This document shows, in pieces, positions 1-9,534 of a stretch of DNA of 32,609 nt (the stretch's first letter is position 1; the number at the start of each line of letters is the position of its first letter). Origin of the DNA: Plakobranchus ocellatus (taxonomy: Eukaryota > Mollusca > Gastropoda > Plakobranchidae); contig BLXT01006160.1 in NCBI GenBank assembly GCA_019648995.1, positions 413,177 through 445,785 on the forward strand, read 5' to 3'. A program made the translations under genes and the position numbers. The notes below the pieces were generated by a model. The model was given only the letters and a program-made list of their open reading frames with translations. It did not search any database and was not told the DNA's origin.

Positions 1-189
1 CAAAACATCTTTGGTCTGATTGCGGAGGAATCCTTGCATGGTACTGAAATTGTGTCAGCTTTAAAACAATTTATTTGGAACACACCATGCAACTTTTCAG
101 GAAAATCAGGCATCTGTCAGTTTGTTCAGTGGAATCATCCAGACATCGTTTCCACTGCTGAAGCTGATCAGTCTAACATCGAATTTTAA
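1..189 (+). CDS. Possible 3' end of an unidentified gene (open frame from window edge)
   Basis: Frame 1 is open from the first base for 62 codons and ends at TAA (187-189). The residues look like ordinary protein rather than low-complexity sequence, for example LIAEESLHGTEIVSALKQF near the start and QFVQWNHPDIVS towards the end, in a region that is otherwise AT-rich and full of stops. There is no Met, so if real this is the C-terminal part of a longer protein or a terminal exon. A possible splice acceptor (pyrimidine-rich, ending in CAG, near 103) could make the true coding start later. I do not recognise the family. An open frame of this size can occur by chance. Confidence 0.25.
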   Translation, partial: QNIFGLIAEESLHGTEIVSALKQFIWNTPCNFSGKSGICQFVQWNHPDIVSTAEADQSNIEF

Positions 190-811
190 AACCCCTTTAG
201 GACATTTGAAAGAAAATAGTCCAAATTTATGGAGACAAATATCCTTTTCATAATATTGTTATTGCCTGTTACTGTACTGGATAAGATAATTCAAATCTGG
301 ATTGGTGTCGATGATGGATAAAAGTCATTAAGGACGCCTATCACTCGTGATAACTGATCCATAGTGAAGAAATTATTAATTTTCTACAACAGTGATAGAT
401 GATTGTTAAACAGCGCTAAATCAATTTAGGGTCTATTGAAATTATTCTTCATGGCCACATGGCCATCTTAACATGGATAAGGTGACTGCACGGTGGGTAA
501 CCCGCCTTTTGACAAAGGAGCAAAGGTAAATGTACCAAAAGTCTCCTTCGAACTGGTCAAACGACACACATCTTATTGTAATGGAACTAAGCTCAAAAGT
601 GTGATGCCTCTACAAATTTTTGTGGGGCGTCATAAAAATCCACAAAAATATGTTGCTTAGATCAAGCCATTTTATGTGGGCATATTCTAAAAATCCCAAA
701 GTTGTTTTATGGATTTACGAAACATGTGTAACCATTTTTAAACCTTATTAAGCATGCGAAACAAAATATAGCAGGTAGACATTTTTATCAGCCACAAATC
801 TGTTGATATCA

Positions 812-860
812 CAGGTTTTTTTTTTTTTTTTTTTTTTGGGGGGGGGTTGTTGTTGTTTTT
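812..860. repeat. T-tract followed by G-run and (TTG)n
   Basis: A run of more than 20 T is followed by a run of G and then TTG repeats. It is a simple-sequence tract with no coding content. Confidence 0.85.
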
Positions 861-1835
861 TAAATCTTGCGTAAACTACACATGCGGCTCCATCAGGGTT
901 GATTTCTACATCTCTTGAGTGATATAAGTCAGAATCTGACAGAGTAACTTTATCAATCTAGATTTCTTCATCTAGGCCCGATCTGAATCTGCCTAATGGA
1001 TCTATGACTCTTATTTGGGTAGCACTAGTATTTTTAAATCCCGATTTTGCTTGATGCATTAAGTACATTTACAGAACGGCATTTTAAAACCTTGTTTGAA
1101 CCTCAATAAGCACGCGAAGCAATATCTAAAAAAAAAAAAAATGACGAAAATCAGAAATAGGTTTGGCTAGTTTCTTTAAAAGGCGATGACAAATATACGA
1201 AACGTGGATTTATCATTTTAATCCAGATTTAAATTCATCCACACAATGGAAAACCCCATTTTCTCTCTCGCCAAAAAAAGGTAACAACAAGTGGAAAGGT
1301 CATTCCGTTGTGTCTATCTAGTATTGTGAAGGTATTATCATGACCGACCACCTTGAAAACGGGAGACTACTACTCAGGTTTACAGATAAACATGATAAAA
1401 TTGAGGTCCGAATGGGTGAAAAAAAAGCGTGAAAAATTGATTAGCACTAGCAGTGTCCTCTAACTGCATGACAACGCTCTTGCGCACACAGCACGGCAAC
1501 CAGTTTGTACAGCTGAACAGCGCGGTGTTAAAATCCTGCCGTACTGGATGTGTTCACCAAATCTAGCTACCTCAGACTTTTGTTGGTTTTTCCCAATCTA
1601 AAATAAAAATCACCCAAAAGACGTCGTTTCCATTACAACGGGGGCGCCATTGATTAAGCTGTTAAAGACTGTATTTGGGTCCATTCAAGTTTTGAAGGTC
1701 AAGAGAGGTGGCAGAAATTTGGGACTCTGCGGGATGACTATGCGCACATATAAAGGTATATCTGGCAAGTTATAAACTTCTATCTTTATTCCTTCATATT
1801 TAGACCAAAGATGTCTTGATCCCCTCTCGAACAAT

Positions 1836-1912
1836 TGTTGCTAATGCTGTTGCTGCTACTACTGCTACTAGTGCTGCTGCAATTGTTACTACTGCTATCG
1901 ATATTGTTTGAT
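1836..1912 (+). repeat. Degenerate GCT/ACT trinucleotide repeat
   Basis: Imperfect GCT, ACT and GTT triplets read as GCTGTTGCTGCTACTACTGC and similar. It resembles the much longer degenerate trinucleotide field at 27.9-28.85 kb, so it may be another member of the same repeat family. Confidence 0.7.
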
Positions 1913-2088
1913 ACTCTTTAAAAGAAAATGATGTCACTCTAATAGGGTTGAGTCTCATTGCTGAAGGAGCTATTCTTAAAATCGTTTTATTTTTAAAGTT
2001 ACCGATCTAGAGGGAGACAGAGAAGTAAAGACGATTTTTTCAAAACTCCCATAGGTTATCTCAAAGTTGACCAATGATGCTTTCGTCC

Positions 2089-2119
2089 TTTTTTTTTTTT
2101 TTTTTGGAAAAAAAAAAAA
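2089..2119. repeat. T-run / A-run hairpin
   Basis: About 17 T, then GG, then about 14 A, so the single strand can fold into a long A:T stem with a two-base loop. It is probably simple-sequence expansion. Confidence 0.7.
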
Positions 2120-3917
2120 GGCGGGATGTGCTCTGCAATATCGTTGACAAGTAAGAGTACGATCAGAGGAAAAAAAAATAAAGAGCAGAGAATCTGAAAT
2201 TGAAATGGTTCGTTGCTTTAAAGGTGAATTATGAAGTCATACTTAGGTTTAAAAGCAAAAAAAAAGATGTTTCATCTTGTAGAACTAGAATCTTGCAGAC
2301 ATTTTTGAGCATGTGGCTAAATATACAGAACGGACTAGGAGTGCAAAAAATATAAGCCTTTTCCAGACATACAGAATGAAACAGAGTGTTCAGACAGCTT
2401 TGGAGCTTTTCATACGATACAAAATAACTAACACTGAAACTATAAGATTACACTTCCAATCGACGCCGCATGCTGCTCTGCCACTTGTCTCTCTGCTCCA
2501 GTGCACTTAAAAAAGCTTGCAACATTGGGATTTTTTTGTTAACCCTCAGCACATTTTATTCTTCAAAAATCAAATCGTTTTGTTTTTTTTTTTCATCTCT
2601 GCTTTTTTGGCCTCCTCATTTCCCCCCATAATTTCAACTAAAAATGTTCCTGAATAAAAGTGTTTTGATGGTGGCTTTTGACTTAAGACTTAGACGGGCT
2701 TCTCTTGAGCGTAGCTATGATTCAACTTAAGCGCTTTGCTTGTGCTTACGTGTCAATTGACACAAGAGCTTCATTGAACGCTACTAGCATATATAATTTA
2801 TAGGCAACCGCTACCCTGAAAAAAGTGTCATTTGCCACATACTGGTTTTCCTTTGTATCAATTCTAAACAAATTTACCACACACAAAGACAAATATGTAA
2901 AAATTTAAGTCATATATTACTCATAATATTTTTATTTTGGTTTGGTTTATATTTTATTTACACACTGTACGTCATGGTTTGTAATAATTTAGTGTGCCCC
3001 CCAAAAAATAGAAAATTTAAAGAAAAAAATGCATAAGTTTGCACAGACAACTTTTCTCCACACAATATTTATGTATTGATCCGATATATTGCACAAAGTT
3101 TTCGTTTTTTATATAGTAAGAGAAATTTTTTTTTTATTTCAAGTCAATTTTCACATAGAACACAAAATTTAAAAATGTATAAAATATAACATGCCAAGTT
3201 AAGTCAGTGTGAAAGACACTCTGATTGCACTAATTTTCATATTTTGGGTTAATGGGTTTTTTTTGGTTTTGGTTTTTGTTCTTCATTAGCATTAGTTCTT
3301 CTTTACAAAATATTTCTTTTTCTATGAAAGCATTATAATTTTTCTATGAAGCTGTACAAAATCGCAGCTCAATAGTTTTGTGAACTTAGGACTTAGTTTG
3401 GGTACTCAGCTCAATAGTTTTGTGGACTTTTTTGACAAAAACTGTCACTAATTTTGTTTCTATTCTGTGGTTAATGTCCAATATCTTGGTGTAAACACAA
3501 TACATATTGATTCCGTCCAAACCAAAGCCAAGTGCCAGTAACTGCTCTGTCTGCAGTTTAAAATGTGAATTTCCACTCATTTGGATTAGCCTTGAACATA
3601 CTGAAACTGAAACAAAATTTCCTGGGATGTCAAACATGCTCTGTCAAGTTCTCCTTTACTTGCCCTTGTGTTTGCATTTGGCCTTTAAAGTATGTTTTGC
3701 TCTCAGAAGTTCATACATGATTTTCTCACAACTTTTCAGTTACTTACAATGTGTCTCTCAGCATGTGAAAATCCTCAATATTTGGTATCAAATCGTGAAT
3801 TTAAAGGGAAAGAAGGGGGTCATAATTGTAGCCAGCTTTGTTATTCGTTAAGATCAAATCATTTATTTTGAAGTCTTTTCTTCATTTATTTATGGCATTT
3901 TAAGAATGCAGTATCTT

Positions 3918-4030
3918 AAAAATTTGATTTTGAGAAAATCATGTTGAATAGAGCAAGAACATTTTGCGATTCATATATAATAAATATAATTTATAGAACT
4001 AATTTTATCTTCAAGAAAGTAATAACATAT
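3918..4030 (+). repeat. Dispersed ~110-bp repeat, copy 1
   Basis: This stretch aligns by eye with 5558-5670. Shared blocks include AATCATGTTGAAT, GAACATT, ATAAATAT, ATTTATA and CTTCAAGAAA, in the same order and spacing. No open frame and no clear terminal repeats are visible. It could be a piece of an old interspersed element or a local duplication. Confidence 0.6.
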
Positions 4031-5557
4031 TAATGAAAATAGAGATTAAATAAAGAGAATTTTTAAATTTACCTTTATCAAGATTTTCGTTTAAAAAAGA
4101 TCTGGCACAAAACATGTGTTGACTTGCTCTGGGTTTTCTTAGCTCACCACACCAATATGACTCAATGGTAATAATCATAATCCTATTATCAAATTTCACT
4201 ACGTCTTCCAAGCTACTTCAAAGAAACACTGAGTAGCTGTGCTTTCAATACCATAGTCGCCACAATTCTACATTCCTCAGCTATTTTTTTTTATTTTAGC
4301 GATATTTTTCTTGATTTAAAAATCAGTCATATTTAGATTTTAAATTACAAAAGAAAATCTTAACAATCTTAAAACATAATTATATAATGCATTCTGGAAA
4401 CATTACCATGAAAGAGATTGTTGATAGTGTGAAGATATATCAAATCCAAAAGCGAAGGAAAGACAATTCTAGTTAAACTTCTTTCCCCTTCTTCTTTTCT
4501 ATGCTGTTCTAGATATAGAATGTATTATGCAACCTTTAGACGTAAGCTGGCCTTCTTTTACCAACAGGGATGCCCTCTGCCCTTGAAAAAAAAATCTTAA
4601 ATTTTTCGCATGACTCGGAATATGCTTAGAAGTTCTTGGCAGTTAGTTTAGACATTTGACGGATTCCAATAACCTGTCCCAAATGGCATGCTTTGATTTG
4701 TACACCTATTATGTCATAAATCAAACATGACTTGTGCTTATTGCTATGTACTATGCATTGTTAATGATATCAATAAATTGCCACTGCAAGAAAACGGAGG
4801 AGCCTGAGCTTTGCAAAAAAGATGGAAGTCCAATTAAAACTGGAGAAAGGACATTCCTGTGCTAAGTGTGGAATCCAACAATGGTGAAGATAATTTTCAG
4901 GACAGGATATCATTTTTTTTTTAACTTGTCCTGACACAGCATACAAGAGTATCTAGGAGACCAAAATGGTACATATAAAATACAATTTTAGGAGAGCATT
5001 TTCATATCAAAATAATTCTTTGTGCAGACAGAATACAAGAAAATTAAAACTTCATACAAATATTGACAGATATAGAATGTCAACATCAGTGATCTTGATC
5101 AAGGTGTAGTGCACCAAAATCATTAGTGACATACAAAACAAACTTAAAGTTAAAATAAAAGCTCGCTCACCTTTCACCCGCAAAATATTTGATAAGCAAT
5201 TTTTTTTTTTTTTTTTTTTCAAAAAAGAAAACATAAAAAATTGACTTAATATCTAGAGTAAATACAAAGTAAACAAAATGTATAAAAAAAATTGTTTTTA
5301 GAAAAATACATAGCAGAAAAAAGAACAGCTTTCTTAAGAGAAGTTCTCAAAACTTCTCTAATGAGCTGAAATTTGCGTGTAAAAGTTTTGGAGAAAACAT
5401 AAATTTTACATTTTTTTCAAAAAGTTAAAACTCTCATCTCTAGGTTAAGATAGTCAGCCTTATTCTAGTGTTTAGCATAACCAAGCTCACAGGTAAAAAA
5501 GTTTCAAGTTGTTTCTAGGATTGAATACTCAAGATGAGACTTCTCTACTCAAGGCAA
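4031..5557. other. Non-coding stretch, no supported gene
   Basis: AT-rich sequence with homopolymer runs, notably a T tract at about 5200-5219. The small open frames on the minus strand (4011-4211, 5052-5234) show no domain and are explained by AT-rich composition. Confidence 0.6.
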
Positions 5558-5670
5558 TTTTGATTTTGGGAGAATCATGTTGAATGAGAACAGAGGAACA
5601 TTATGCTGATAATATGCCATAAATATGATTTATAAAAGTTAATTACACCTTCAAGAAAATAATTAAATGT
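5558..5670 (+). repeat. Dispersed ~110-bp repeat, copy 2
   Basis: Partner of the repeat at 3918-4030, same orientation and about 1.64 kb away. By eye roughly three quarters of positions match, with a few small gaps. It lies just beside the SINE at 5754-5971. Confidence 0.6.
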
Positions 5671-5753
5671 TTATATATTAGGTCGCTGATAAACCAATTT
5701 CTCAAATAGCTTGTAATATGTCTTGTACTAATTTTCTTCCAATTCTAAATAAA

Positions 5754-5971
5754 GTGGTACTATAAGGCTTGGTCCAAGCATCAGGAAACCAGGAATAGGG
5801 TTTTCTCTTTTCTTGGCATACACTGATTTGAGGGAGAGAAATAGCGACCCATGTTAATTAGGGTGAACACAGGGAACAATGGACAATTGTCTTGGTTCGA
5901 CTGGAATTTGAACCTCAGGACTTCTTACTTGGTAGCCAACCATCCTTCCAGATGAGCCAATGAAACTTATG
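5754..5971 (-). mobile_element. tRNA-derived SINE, copy 1 (internally deleted)
   Basis: On the minus strand there is a tRNA-like head with a box A match TGGCTCATCTGGAAGG (5944-5959) and a box B match GGTTCAAATTCC (5903-5914). It is followed by the same body and tail as the SINE at 14985-16139, including TATGCCAAGAA and GCTTGGACCAAGC. The middle section containing GGCAAACTACCTC, present in the other two copies, is missing here. The 8-bp string TAAATAAA flanks both sides (5746-5753 and 5972-5979) and may be the target duplication. Transcription by RNA polymerase III is the family norm; this copy looks old. Confidence 0.8.
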
Positions 5972-5979
5972 TAAATAAA

Positions 5980-6600
5980 TTTGCTGATAGTCGAAAACAT
6001 ACATTTGTCTTGGAACAGTTTTATTAGGCTTGCTAACAACATCCAAATTTTTAGCCAGAAAGAATGTGCTTCCTGCATGATGTATGGTAGATGCTGAAAG
6101 AAGTTTACAGCAATCAATTTGTAAATAGGGATGCAAATGTGAAGTGCCACCCTGAAAAGAGGCCATTATTTATTATAAAGGGTGTGCCAGTAGGGGGTTA
6201 CTGATTTTTTTTTCATGATATAGTAGTAGTGCTGCTTAGCAGGTATCAAAATTCTCAAAACAGGTCTGAATGAAGTGGGAGTTGTATTTCATACATTTTT
6301 TTAGCAATAATTTTTTACTTTGACTCTGCAAGGCAACCTTTTAAGTGGTGCAAACTGGAAAGAGTTGAGACAAGTCGGTGATTAAAGGGCTTGAGCTGTT
6401 TTAAGTATTTTAAAAGAGGTAAAATTTACCCCAAATATATTTTTCTAGTTGTAAAGAAAAAAAAAATGTACCCGGTAATAGATTTTGGGTGCCTTTAAAA
6501 CTCAATAACTCCGAACGCTACGGGACAACACGAAAGACCGAGCGGCCGCTAACATCATGAAAGAAAAGCAGCTCGAAAACTGCAAAATAATATCTCAGCA
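5980..6600. other. Non-coding stretch left of the piggyBac remnant
   Basis: No gene is visible. The 5' part of the piggyBac element may begin in here, since several TTAA sites occur (for example at about 6381 and 6497), but none is followed by a good match to the right terminal repeat. The overlapping small minus-strand frames at 5854-6166 run through the SINE and are shadows. Confidence 0.5.
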
Positions 6601-6771
6601 AAACTGGAACTCTTTGTTAGTGATGCTGAGTAAGAGAATTGTTCCCTAGAGGGATATGATCAATGATTTGAAGATAGAGAGGCTCTTACAAGTGAAACCA
6701 AAACCAGATCTACTTCAACTGAAAACACCGCAAAATTCGTTCACGTTTTTTCAACAAGTGTTGGCTACAAA

Positions 6772-9037
6772 ATGTCTAGGCTACGGAAGATTACTTCGTC
6801 GGAGGCCAGAAATTTATTGTCTGATGCATTATTCGATGCATTTGATAGTGATTCGTCAGCAGATGAATCTGACAGTGTAAATCGTTTTCACTTTGATGAT
6901 GAATTTGTGGGAGAAGATGACGCTAGCTCTGGTGATCCTGATTTCACAACTCATCAAGCCATTGTGAGTAGTGATGATATATCGACCAACCATCCACTTA
7001 ACCAGCAGACCAAGAGGTGAGAATTTATCAGCAAATAAAACCAGTAAATCTTCAACTTTCATAATTTATGTAGATCTAGATCTAGATTGACTAGAATATT
7101 TTTTCTCAATCCTATTATCATTTCACTTTCATGATATTGGTGGCAGGCTCTGTTCAAGCTCAAGATCAGCGAAATTGAGGTAGATTTACATTTTCACCTA
7201 AACGCTATTATTACCATTTTGAAGTCTTTTGAAGTGTATGGCTAGATTAGTTTTGTATGTGTTTGTCTGTGTTGATCTAAGATATACTTTTTTTGTTTAG
7301 ATTTTGTGCTATATTTCTTTTTTTATTTTGTGACTTGTTTCCAAGCAGCTGTTGAGATAAGCAAATGGAGCCAACAGACTTGGCAACCTACAATTCCGAT
7401 TGAATTTTGTTGTTAGTTGTCTAACCATTTTTTTTATATGTTGCAGGAAGACCTACAAAAAGTGGTGCGCCAGCAAGACCTGTGGCAGTGGAGAACCCAA
7501 ACTGGCGAGGGGTTAAAAATGAGCAGACGCAGAACAATTTCAGATTTGTGCCACTTGTGGGGCCTGGAGTTATTGCTGACTTGACGCATGAGTCCTCAGC
7601 ACTTGACTGCCTGACAACTCTCATTTTGACAACTCTTCTCAACAATATCAACAGCTATGTTGAGAAAAGGGTGCAGATGAATCGGCCTGCAAAAAAGCAA
7701 TCACTGTTCTCATTGTGAACTCCTATCACCCTTGGAGAACTGTACCGGTATTTCGCCATTTTGATTGCAATGGGTCTGAACAAGCGACCAAAGTTTAGAA
7801 ATTTCTGGTCTACAAAGAAACATGAGTACAACAGTGATCCAGTGATATGCTTGTGAGAGTCAGGTGTGAGAGCATCCACCGCACCATGCTGCACTGCGCT
7901 GACAGTGAGGCAGAATCAACAGAAAAAATCCAGCCCTTCATCAACAGCTTGCTAGAGGAATATTACAGAGCATTTTACCCCTTCCAAGAGCTGTCATTGG
8001 ATGAGATGGTTGTCGGTTGGAAAGGTTCAAGTACAAGACTTACAATCCTAACAAGCCTGCAAAATATCATGTCAAGACCTTTGGATTGTGCAACAGAGCT
8101 ACGGGTTATGTAATCAATCTGTTGCCCTACTTCGGCGCAGAAACCACTTACGACCCGTCTTTGGATCCCCCGTCTGAAAGCGCAATAAAAGTCTTTCAGA
8201 CTTTGCTTCGACCCCTTGATAAAGGACATCACATATTTGGTGTCAGGTTTTACACCACCTTCAACCTAGTCCGATACCTGCAGGCCAACAGCTTTTATTA
8301 CACCGGCACTGTGCAGGCAAACAGAAAAAACTTTCCTCAACAGCTAAAAAATTATGAAGCTGGAGAAGCAGCAGTCGAAAATTTTTATGACGGAAGACAA
8401 CACCATCATTACAGTGTCATGGAGGGATAACAAAGCAAAAAAACATTGCTCTGCTGTGTCTACTTGTGGTGACACCAGTACAAAGACACAAACCAACAAA
8501 CGTGGACAGATCATCGAGAAGCCGGCCATCATTGAGGCCTACAATACTGCAATGAATGGATGTGACCGTATGGACCAAAATGTTGCATATTATGGAGTCT
8601 TCAAAAGGAAAACCAAAAAATGGTGGAAAAGATCTTCTTTTGGATCCTTGAGGTGACAAAAGTGAATGCGTATGTTTTGTACAGGCTGACGCGACAAGAG
8701 GGCCACAAGTCTGTGTCGATAAAGATGTTCAAAGACCTGCTTATTGATCAGCTGACACTAAAAGCAGAGGAACAGTTGATTGGGCCAGCTAGTGAAACTT
8801 CTGGGCTTCCTGAAAGAAAAAAGGGCAGACCATCTGACAACTCCTTGGCTAGGTTTGTTGGCAACACACACCTTGTCAAATACGTTGAGGAAGACAGGCG
8901 ATATGTTGTATGCAGTAAGCCGCCTCTTCGGAAAAGGACAAATTTTGTCTGCATTGCATTGTCCAGACCATCCACATCTTCACCCCAAGGACTGTTGCCT
9001 AAAGTACCACACTCCAGATGCTATAGGGGATCAGTAG
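6772..9037 (+). pseudogene. piggyBac-family transposase pseudogene (two exons)
   Basis: Cut-and-paste DDE transposase of the piggyBac superfamily. Exon 1 starts at ATG 6772 and encodes a Ser/Asp/Glu-rich N-terminus (SDSSADESD), as is usual in this family. A GT-AG intron (7017-7446) precedes exon 2. The core reads ELYRYFAILIAMGLNKRP, then LDEMVVGWKG with the first catalytic Asp, YNPNKPAKYHVK, FYTTFNLVRYL, and GCDRMDQ with the third Asp. The C-terminus is Cys/His-rich (CPDHPHLHPKDCC), matching the family's zinc-binding tail. It is broken by one in-frame TGA (7716-7718) and about six frame changes (late in exon 1 and near 7850, 8025, 8350, 8630 and 8950). The second catalytic Asp, expected just before RFYT, is Val here (GTC, 8242-8244). 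The inferred intact length of about 600 residues suits the family. Confidence 0.9.
7017..7446 (+). other. Intron of the piggyBac transposase remnant
   Basis: The donor AG|GTGAGA and the acceptor, a T-rich tract ending TTGCAG, bound 430 bp of AT-rich, stop-filled sequence. Joining in the frame of downstream exon 2 gives RPRGRPTKSG across the junction, an AT-hook-like core split by a phase-1 intron. That frame differs from the exon 1 start frame, so a frame change lies upstream in exon 1. A short palindromic TAGATCTAGATCTA sits at about 7072. Confidence 0.7.
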
Positions 9038-9511
9038 GCTTCATGGATTATTGAAACAACATGTATATAGTGTACATATTGACGTTGGACTTTTTTCCTC
9101 TTTTTTCTGTAAACTTTGGATACCACATGCGTTTTTCAATTTAGTATAATTTCTTTATTTCTGGATGGAATTGGACAAAAATTGGTGTGAACATTGGGAA
9201 CTGCATGGACTTTACTAAAATACTGCTCACTGAAAATGGATATTTTTTATCTGATGGTGAATGTAAATGTGTTGTGCTAATTTTGACGTTAATTTTTCTT
9301 CATACTGTGTGTCTACCTATATATAACATATTTATAAAAACACAACCCACATGCACAAAATGACTATATTTAGTTAGTATAACCAATGCCCAGTACATTA
9401 CTGCAAGAATTATGGCTCTATCTTTATTAGGAGAGAAATGGTGTCCATTCTTGTATCCAAACATAAGATGCACTTTAAACAGAGGGGAAAAACTCCGTCC
9501 AGATGTGAAAA

Positions 9512-9534
9512 AAAATGCGGACACAAAGAGTTAA
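9512..9534 (-). repeat. Right terminal repeat and TTAA of the piggyBac remnant
   Basis: AAAATGCGGACACAAAGAG is followed directly by TTAA. Read inward on the minus strand it starts TTAACTCTTTGTGTCCGC, the TTAA-plus-pyrimidine-rich start common in piggyBac elements. No clear left partner was found. Confidence 0.65.

Larger units (their letters stand above)
190..3917. other. Non-coding stretch, no supported gene
   Basis: AT-rich DNA with dense stops in all frames. The short open frames at 2313-2510 and 3386-3851 have no recognisable domain and overlap on opposite strands. Local oddities are a T tract running into G and TTG repeats (about 812-860), CTG/CTA-type trinucleotides (1836-1912), a T-run/A-run hairpin (about 2089-2119), a perfect 14-bp palindrome GTGTCAATTGACAC (2750-2763), and a 20-bp near-identical direct repeat CAGCTCAATAGTTTTGTG at 3365 and 3407. 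Confidence 0.6.
6605..9534 (+). mobile_element. Decayed piggyBac-type DNA transposon
   Basis: The element contains a recognisable transposase remnant (6772-9037) and ends on the right in AATGCGGACACAAAGAG followed by TTAA (9531-9534), the target preferred by the piggyBac superfamily. Read inward, the right end is CTCTTTGTGTCCGC. The left end is not resolved. The only close string upstream is AACTCTTTGT at about 6609, which lacks an intact TTAA and diverges after ten bases, so the left boundary given is tentative and the element may be truncated there. Between the transposase and the right end lie about 490 bp of AT-rich untranslated sequence. Single copy in this window; decayed beyond autonomous function. 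Confidence 0.8.

Noticed and set aside
3507-3851. 114-residue plus-strand open frame
   Set aside because: No recognisable domain, overlapped by an open frame on the other strand, and composition matches AT-rich background.
6181-6215. GGGTGTGCCAGTAGGGGG next to TA, recalling a mariner-type terminus
   Set aside because: No inverted partner was found in the window.
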